Assembly: GCA_002049455.2 (NCBI GenBank)
Contig: KV919306.1
Span: forward strand, 1-25,848
Direction of reading: 5' to 3'
Source of the DNA: Porphyra umbilicalis
Taxonomy: Eukaryota; Rhodophyta; Bangiophyceae; Bangiales; Bangiaceae
Length of the DNA stretch: 25,848 bases
The first letter of the stretch is position 1. Every line of letters starts with the position of its first letter. The notes under the pieces were generated by a model, which did no database searches, had not been told where the DNA came from, and saw only the letters and a list, made by a program, of their open reading frames with translations. This document shows positions 20,391 to 25,848 of the stretch, piece after piece. A program made the position numbers and the translations under genes.

Positions 20391-20576
20391 GCTTGTTGGT
20401 GGCGGGCAACTGCGGGGCGAGTGGCGAGTGGGCAGCCAGTTGGCGGCGAGCAGCTTGTTGGTGGCGGGCAACTGCGGGGCGAGTGGCGAGTGGGCAGCCT
20501 GTTGGCGGCAGGCAGCTTGTTGGTGGCGGGCAACTGCGGGGTGAGTGGCGAGTTCGCAGCTTGTTGGCGGCGGGCG
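20391..20576. repeat. Three 62-bp tandem units
   Basis: Copies beginning GCTTGTTGGTGGCGGGCAAC start at 20391, 20453 and 20515, exactly 62 bp apart. Since 62 is not a multiple of three, this argues against coding constraint on the block. Confidence 0.85.
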
Positions 20577-20719
20577 TGTGGCGGGCAAGTGGGGGGCCGT
20601 TGGGTGCTTGGCAGCGGGTGTGTGGCGTGCAACTTGCGGGCGGGCGGCTTGTTGGCGGCGGGCAGCCTGTTGGAAGCGGGCAAGTGCGGGGCGAGTGGCG
20701 AGTTGGCAGATTGTTGGCG

Positions 20720-21978
20720 GCGGGCGTGTGGCGGGCAATTGGTTGGCGGGCAGCTGGTTGGTTGCGGACGTGTGGCGGGCAAGTGGCAGGTGGTCGGCTC
20801 GTTGGCTGCGGGCAAGTGGCGGGCATGTGGCGGGCGGGTTGGTGATGGACGTGTGGCGGGCGAGTGGCGGGTGGTCGGCTCGTTGGCGGCGGGCAAGTGG
20901 CGGGCATGTGGCCGGCGGGTTGGTGGCGGGCGTGTAGCGGGGGAGTGGTGGGTGGTCGGCTCGTTGGCTGCGGGCAAGTGGCGGGCATGTGGCGGGCGGG
21001 TTGTTTGCGGGCGTGTGGCTGGCGAGTGGCGGGTGGTCGGCTCGTTGGCTGCGGGCAAGTGGCGGGCATGTGGCGGGCGCGTTGATGGCGGGCGTGTGGC
21101 GGGCGAGTGGCGGGTGGTCAGCACGTTGGCTGCGGGCAAGTGGCGGGCATGTGGCCGGCGGGTTGGTGGCGGGCGTGTAGCGGGCGAGTGGTGGGTGGTC
21201 GGCTCGTTGGCTGCGGGCAAGTGGCGGGCATGTGGCGGGCGGGTTGTTGGCGGGCGTGTGGCTGGCGAGTGGCGGGTGGTCGGCTCGTTGGCTGCGGGCA
21301 AGTGGCGGGCATGTGGCGAGCGGGTTTGTGGCGGGCGTGTGGCGGGCGAGTGGCGGGTGGTCATTTCGTTGGCTGCGGGCAAGTGGCGGGCATGTGGCGG
21401 GCGGGCGGCTCGTTGGCGGTTGGCATGTGCGGGGCGAGTAGCGAGTTGGCAGCTTGTTGGTGGCGGGCAAGTGCGGGGAGAGTGGCGTGTGGTCAGCTCG
21501 TTGGCTGCGGGCAAGTGGCGGCATGTGGCCGGCGGGTTGGTGGCGGGCGTGTAGCGGGCGAGTGGTGGGTGGTCGGCTCGTTGGCTGCGGGCAAGTGGCG
21601 GGCATGTGGCGGGCGGGTTGTTGGCGGGCGTGTGGCTGGCGAGTGGCGGTGGTCGGCTCGTTGGCTGCGGGCAAGTGGCGGGCATGTGGCGAGCGGGTTT
21701 GTGGCGGGCGTGTTGCGGGCGAGTGGCGGGTGGTCAGCTCGTTGGCTGCGGGCAAGTGGCGGGCATGTGGCGGGCGGGTTGGTGGCGGGCGTGTGGCGGG
21801 CGAGCGGCGGGTGGTCGGCTCGTTTGCTGCCGGCAAGTGGCGGGCATGTGGCGGGCGTGTTGGTGGCGGGCGTGTGGCTGGCGAGTGGCGGGTGGTCGGT
21901 TCGTTGGCTGCGGGCAAGTGGCAGGCATGTGGCGGGCGGGCGGCTCGTTGGCGGTTGGCATGTGCGGGGCGAGTAGCG
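20720..21978. repeat. 81-bp higher-order satellite array
   Basis: The anchor GGCTCGTTGGC and its variants recur at 20796, 20877, 20958, 21039, 21120, 21201, 21282 and 21363 with exact 81-bp spacing. After a 132-bp break it recurs at 21495, 21575, 21655, 21736, 21817 and 21898. Two 80-bp steps reflect single-base deletions, which break any 27-codon frame. Confidence 0.9.
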
Positions 21979-22628
21979 AGTTGGCCGCTTGTTGGCGGCG
22001 GGCGTGTGGCGGGCAATTGGCGGGCTGGCAGCTTGTTGGTGGCGGGCAAGTGCGGGGAGAGTTGCGAGTGGGCAGCTCGTTGGCTGCGGGCAAGTGGCGG
22101 GCAATTGGTGAGCGGGCAGCTGGTTGGTGGCGGGCGTGTGGCGGGCGAGTGGCGAGTGGTCGGCTCGTTGGCGGCGGGCAAGTGGCGGTCATGTGGCGGG
22201 CGGCGGCTCGTTGGCGGCTGGTAATTGGGGGACGAGTGGCGGGCGGGCGGCTTGTTGGCGGCTGGCAAATGGGGGACGAGTGGCAGGCGGGCAGTATGTT
22301 GGCGGAGGGCGTGTGGCGTGCAACTAGCGGGCGGGCGGCTTGTTGGCGGCGTGCAAGTGGCGGGAAAGTGGCGGGCGGGTGGCAGGCGAGCGGTTTCTTG
22401 GCGGCTGGCAAGTGGCGGGCATGTGGCGGGCGGGTGACGGGCGGGCGGTTCGTTGGCGGCGGGCAAGTGGCGGGCATGTGGCGGCTGGGCGGCTCGTTGG
22501 CGGCGGGCAAGTGTCGGTGGGCAAGTGGTGGGCTGGCGGCGGGCAAGTGGCGCTGGGTTAGACGGCGGGCAAGTGGTGCTGTGTCGGCGGCGAGCGAGCG
22601 GCGGGCAAGTGGTGTGCAAGTGGAGTGA

Positions 22629-22669
22629 GGGGGGGGGGGAAGGGGGGGGGGGGGGGAGGGGGCGGGGGG
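22629..22669 (+). repeat. Poly-G tracts at the satellite edge
   Basis: Runs of 11, 15, 5 and 6 G separated by A, AA or C mark the right boundary of the satellite. It is a candidate G-quadruplex and a probable sequencing trouble spot. Confidence 0.75.
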
Positions 22670-22989
22670 CAGCCCCGCGAAGCGTCCCAGAGAGCCGGTG
22701 GGGGGGGGTGAAGGGAGCACCTGGAAGCCCCAGGGAGCGCAACATACACCACCATTCGCCCTGCAACGTAATCGATCCAGGCAGCGTCACGTACACGGCC
22801 GGAATGCGGCCGGGCGAGTGCTTCTCCGTGCACTACGTAACGCTCCGTTGACCGGACACGCTCGTCGCTCAGAAACAACCGCAATCTGGCTGTCACAGAG
22901 GTCTACGTTTCATGTCTTGGACGCAGTTCTTGTCTACACTGCGAGAGTGCAGTGGTGCGCCGCGGTCTAAAGCGCGAATATCGTTTCTA
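22670..22989. other. No confident gene
   Basis: Short overlapping frames only; unique-looking sequence between the satellite and the first MITE. Confidence 0.4.
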
Positions 22990-22991
22990 TA

Positions 22992-23121
22992 CAGTGCGTT
23001 CTCGTTAGAAGAGAATCGTTTAAAAGAGAATATGGGTCGCATGTCTTCCATTCCAGTCCGTGTGGGCCACTTTTCTTCATATTCAGCCGAATCAGCTGTC
23101 TCTTATAACGAGAACGCACTG
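22992..23121. mobile_element. 130-bp MITE with Tc1/mariner-like ends
   Basis: The termini are CAGTGCGTTCTCGTTAGAAG (left) and, inverted, CAGTGCGTTCTCGTTATAAG (right). The arms are 23 bp with one mismatch. TA flanks both ends (22990-22991 and 23122-23123) as the target duplication. The CAGTGCGTTCTCGTTATAAG type of end is typical of pogo/Tigger-like non-autonomous elements. It is too short to encode protein. Confidence 0.85.
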
Positions 23122-23240
23122 TACTATATTGGAAGTTTTGCAGTGTGGAGGGGGGTCGAACATGGCCTAGTACATGCCATTTCAGCCTGTACTGGAGGCG
23201 TTCGGAGGAAATTTGAAAATTGTGGGTACCGGCGCCAGTA

Positions 23241-23622
23241 CAGTCATTGCGCATTTATATGTGTCCCGCTTATAAGGTACCCTGCTTTATAACTGAGCGC
23301 AACTCGATCGCTCCGGTGCGGGGCCCACCGCACTCGATTGCACTTGAAGTGATGATTCACAGCTGATCTACGATCGAGTAATCTGTTGCCTCAAGTCTGT
23401 CAAATTTTGCCTGCCAACCCCCCAGGAACACATCGTGAAGGACGAGGCACAAGTCTTGCCACGCCCTTCCGTGTCTCATTGCACCATTTATGATTCAAAT
23501 TCACGATCGAGCGTCATGAGCGCCTCGGGTGGTTGTCGTTTCGGAACAGATTGTCCAATCAGCTGTAAGTTATTACGTGGGCTACAAAGTGCCCACCCTG
23601 CTTTACAAGCGCACAATGACTG
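23241..23622. mobile_element. Possible 382-bp MITE flanked by TA
   Basis: The left end TA-CAGTCATTGCGC faces the right end GCGCACAATGACTG-TA. The inverted repeat is CAGTCATTG, then GCGC with a one-base offset, and decays inward (ACCCTGCTTTA appears near both ends). The TA duplications are at 23239-23240 and 23623-23624. The ends are shorter and less perfect than those of the neighbour. Confidence 0.55.
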
Positions 23623-23624
23623 TA

Positions 23625-24463
23625 CAGGAAATCAGCATATGCCCCACTTTGCAGACGATGGCCCACGGCCCAGGTTTATTTCAAAATGATGTTTTGGCCA
23701 CACTTCGCCGGGATGCAGAACGGCATGAGACTCCCGCGTTAGGAATCTTCGAAGTCCTCAGCCGCTTCGTGAAAGCCGGCGAAGAAACATCATTTTCAGG
23801 CGGCAAGCCCTCTACCTCCTTTAGAGTTCACTCTGCCTCGTGCACCTGCAGGTGGCCAGTAGCGCCGGCGACGGGGCCACCGCCACCGCCGACTCGGCCG
23901 ACGTCCAACTCTCCCAGCGTCGCTCCGAGGGCCCCCTTCACCGCCCCACGTGCGGCGTCAGTGCCGGTCAGCCTGCACCATAAGTCCCCCCGCTCCGCTC
24001 GGCTGCGACCGCCCACGCCTCTGCCGCCGACCTCGCCGCGAGGGAACCAGCCTGTTGCTGCTGAAGAGCCGCCATCTTACTATGTGGGCGCGACCAGGCG
24101 ACCCGCACCGGCCGACCGTACCGTCGACGACTCCACCGCCGCCCATGCGCCATGACACGGCCGGGATAATATGAGCTCGGTGTGGCCAAAGCCGTCTGCC
24201 GCCCATCCGCCGCCTTGGCCGCAGGCGCCTCGGTAGCGACGGCCCTCGCTTCGGCCGCCCCCACCGCCGTCGCTAAAACGTCGCGCTTCCTCCCACGGTC
24301 CGCCAACGCTGGCTCCGCGTCAACTCATCGTCGCCTGGGCGGTGACGGCCTCGGCGCAGCTAGTGCGTCTTTCGCAGCTCCACGCCTACGAGGTTACACA
24401 ATGCCGGCCAGGCAAGAAGACAGCTAGAAACGTCCACCTCACCCCGGCGCCCCATCGTGCTCT
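23625..24463. other. No confident gene
   Basis: A plus-strand frame (to 24155) and a minus-strand Ala/Arg-rich frame (24306-23968) overlap; neither has a recognisable motif. A 12-bp inverted repeat (AAAATGATGTTT at 23683-23694, inverted at 23785-23796) is present. The minus-strand frame could be part of a neighbouring gene lying downstream of the kinase. Confidence 0.4.
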
Positions 24464-25848
24464 TCAGCACTTCAATATACTCGTCAAAAGTGTTGATCGA
24501 ATGCGGCTCACAATAACCAGGTCGTCGTAGTCAACTAAAACGGCCGACGCGCTCGCGCCATGACCGCTGACAATCACGTTGGGTGTGCGCACGTCGTAGT
24601 AGAGGAGACCACGCCACGCCAGCCACGCAATAGCTTCGGCGAGCTGCTGCAGCAAAGGCACGCCACACAGATCCGCGTGCAGCACCTCCTTGCCACTCTG
24701 AAGGGCATGTACACCATCACAGCGAAAAGTCCGTAGAGTAGATGGGCGCGTAGCAGCGCTCTCGGCATACACCCCGGTCCTTCAGCCGGTCTGCCGCGCA
24801 CACGGCCTCGTACATCTTGTACAGCTTGTGCAGGTCTCTCCAGCGTTGGTTGGAGAGAGCCTCATCACGGCAGCCACGCGAAGAGCAGGTCAGCACTTTG
24901 ATGAACTGGTTGCGGACGATCGTCGGCTCCGCGTTGTCGTCCAACAGCAACACGATCGCAGCTCCGCCGGGGTACACGTCCAGATGACGTCCTTGGTTGA
25001 CCTGTCGTAGGAAACTCGTCCCACTTGACGCCAGGCTGCAAAATGGAAACCTCGACGCACTGCGGCACTGGATCGCCCTTGAGCGCTTCCACCTCCTTCT
25101 TGTGCTCAGGTCCGTCCAGCTGGAAGTACTTGGAAATCGGAGAGACAAACAGCCGACCCACCACTCCACGGCCACGAAAAAGCACAATTCGGCCACCCAA
25201 TGACGCCGTAGCCGTAGGGCGGGTTGTAGTGGAAGCGGAGGTGGTTGGAGAAGGAGGGAACATGCTGTTCACTGTGCTCAAGCAAACGTAGGAGACGATC
25301 TCGTCCCACACGACAGCAGGCAAGGACTTGAATTCCCCGTTGAAGCGCGGACAGGCACGCTCGGATTCGATCAGGAGCTCGGGCAAGCAGGCCCACGGCA
25401 GCGCCACAAAGTAGCAGTCGTTGAACGTGTTGTCAGAAGGCCCGACAGCTGGCGTGCCGTTCGGCGGCCACCAGAGGTCGCGCCCGGCACGCGGCTGACC
25501 CAAACTGGTAGGTGGCAGTCGCCTTCGTGTAATGAGCTGCTCCTCCTCGAACGACGTCTCGTCGACAAGCCCATCCCTCACCTTAGCAGCATACCACGAG
25601 TCGGGTAATGACGTGGGATGGTCAAGGGGGGCTCTAAGCATAGCGCCGCCAGCGGGTAGCGCAACATGATCTTGCTTGCTGGAAGTCGGAGAGTTCGTCC
25701 GGATCTGCTGTGCGTCCAACAGGATTGCGCTCAGCTCCCTGCCGCGAGATGCAGGGCCGGCATGAGCCACAGCGAGTGCCAGCGCGGGTGCAGCGGGACC
25801 ACCGCCTTGTGCAGGTTCAGCCGCGGCGACAGCCGCAACAGGTGCCAG
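24464..25848 (-). pseudogene. Protein-kinase-like gene (Crinkler-like), frameshifted, 5' end missing
   Basis: The minus-strand frame is open from the window edge. An Ala/Pro-rich region leads to PACPRFNGEF-type sequence (ERACPRFNGEFKSLPAVVWD), then an N-lobe-like block (RIVLFRGRGVVGRLFVSP...). The frame shifts at about 25008-25018 (DEF to LRQVNQGRHLDVYPGG) and again at about 24700-24740, where three frames each hold a piece (YAPIYSTDFS, VMVYMPF, SGKEVLHADL). The C-lobe has LLYYDVRTPNVIV, a catalytic-loop-like Asp (24595-24593) with Asn five residues later, and LVDYDD, a DFG-like Asp (24532-24530). This pattern matches atypical kinases such as Crinkler-type domains and kinases found with transposons in oomycetes, chytrids and algae. 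The stop is at 24464-24466. The frameshifts may be real decay or sequencing error. Confidence 0.5.

Larger units (their letters stand above)
19979..22628. repeat. G-rich satellite block
   Basis: About 2.65 kb built almost entirely from variants of GTGGCGGGCAAGTGGCGGGC, with G far exceeding C on the plus strand and A scarce. It contains an 81-bp higher-order array, a 62-bp array and irregular units at both edges. Very long open frames on both strands (up to 978 codons on the minus strand) result from the lack of stop codons in the units; their Pro/Thr/Arg/His-rich or Gly/Trp-rich products do not look like real proteins. Confidence 0.9.

Noticed and set aside
19860..22796. A 978-codon minus-strand open frame, and 664-, 469- and 340-codon frames in the same block
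   Set aside because: All lie in the G-rich satellite, whose units lack stop codons in most frames. The 62-bp and 80-bp steps change frame without closing it, and the products are simple Pro/Thr/Arg/His or Gly/Trp/Arg repeats.
23968..24306. Ala-rich minus-strand frame as the C-terminus of the kinase gene
   Set aside because: A stop at 24464 follows the kinase C-lobe, and I found no convincing donor and acceptor to link the two.

Overview
This window looks like nuclear DNA from a GC-rich eukaryote, probably an alga or another protist. I cannot name the organism. The main evidence is spliceosomal introns of about 170-220 bp. Four of them (GT...AG) join reading frames with the correct phase. There are no bacterial-style operons, Shine-Dalgarno sites, tRNAs or rRNAs. 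The content is almost entirely mobile-element sequence, much of it broken, and satellite repeat. I see no ordinary housekeeping gene.

Left part (1-9.8 kb). The window opens inside a Tc1/mariner-IS630-type DDE transposase (3-338, +). Converging on it is an unrecognised minus-strand gene with a Cys/His zinc-knuckle-like N-terminus (about 2180-437). From about 2.2 to 9.3 kb there is mostly eroded sequence: coding-like scraps on the minus strand (about 5.5-4.0 kb and 7.3-6.0 kb), a foldback element (6113-6277), two strong small palindromes, and then three tandem 81-bp repeats (9435-9690).

Centre (9.87-19.8 kb). This is the most informative part. A minus-strand Plavaka/Tnp2-like (CACTA-related) transposase gene runs from about 14831 to 9873 and a plus-strand gene of unknown function runs from about 15737 to 19807. 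They diverge from a roughly 0.9-kb intergenic region with short tandem repeats. The pair looks like one two-gene transposon. The transposase copy is dead as read: it has a nonsense codon (14259-14261), a frameshift (13836-13866), a 7-base homopolymer frameshift (9924-9930), and a 1.43-kb DNA transposon (10331-11760) with 19-bp perfect terminal inverted repeats inserted in its last exon. Deleting that insertion at its TA/CTAG duplication restores the reading frame exactly. The whole two-gene unit is visibly rich in GTAC tetranucleotides compared with its left flank.

Right part (19.98-25.85 kb). A 2.6-kb G-rich satellite (81-bp and 62-bp units) follows the plus-strand gene. It produces very long but unconvincing open frames on both strands. 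Next come a G-run, two small MITE-like elements flanked by TA (22992-23121 and 23241-23622), a stretch with no confident gene, and the 3' part of a frameshifted minus-strand protein-kinase-like gene (25848-24464) that resembles Crinkler or transposon-associated kinases and runs off the window.
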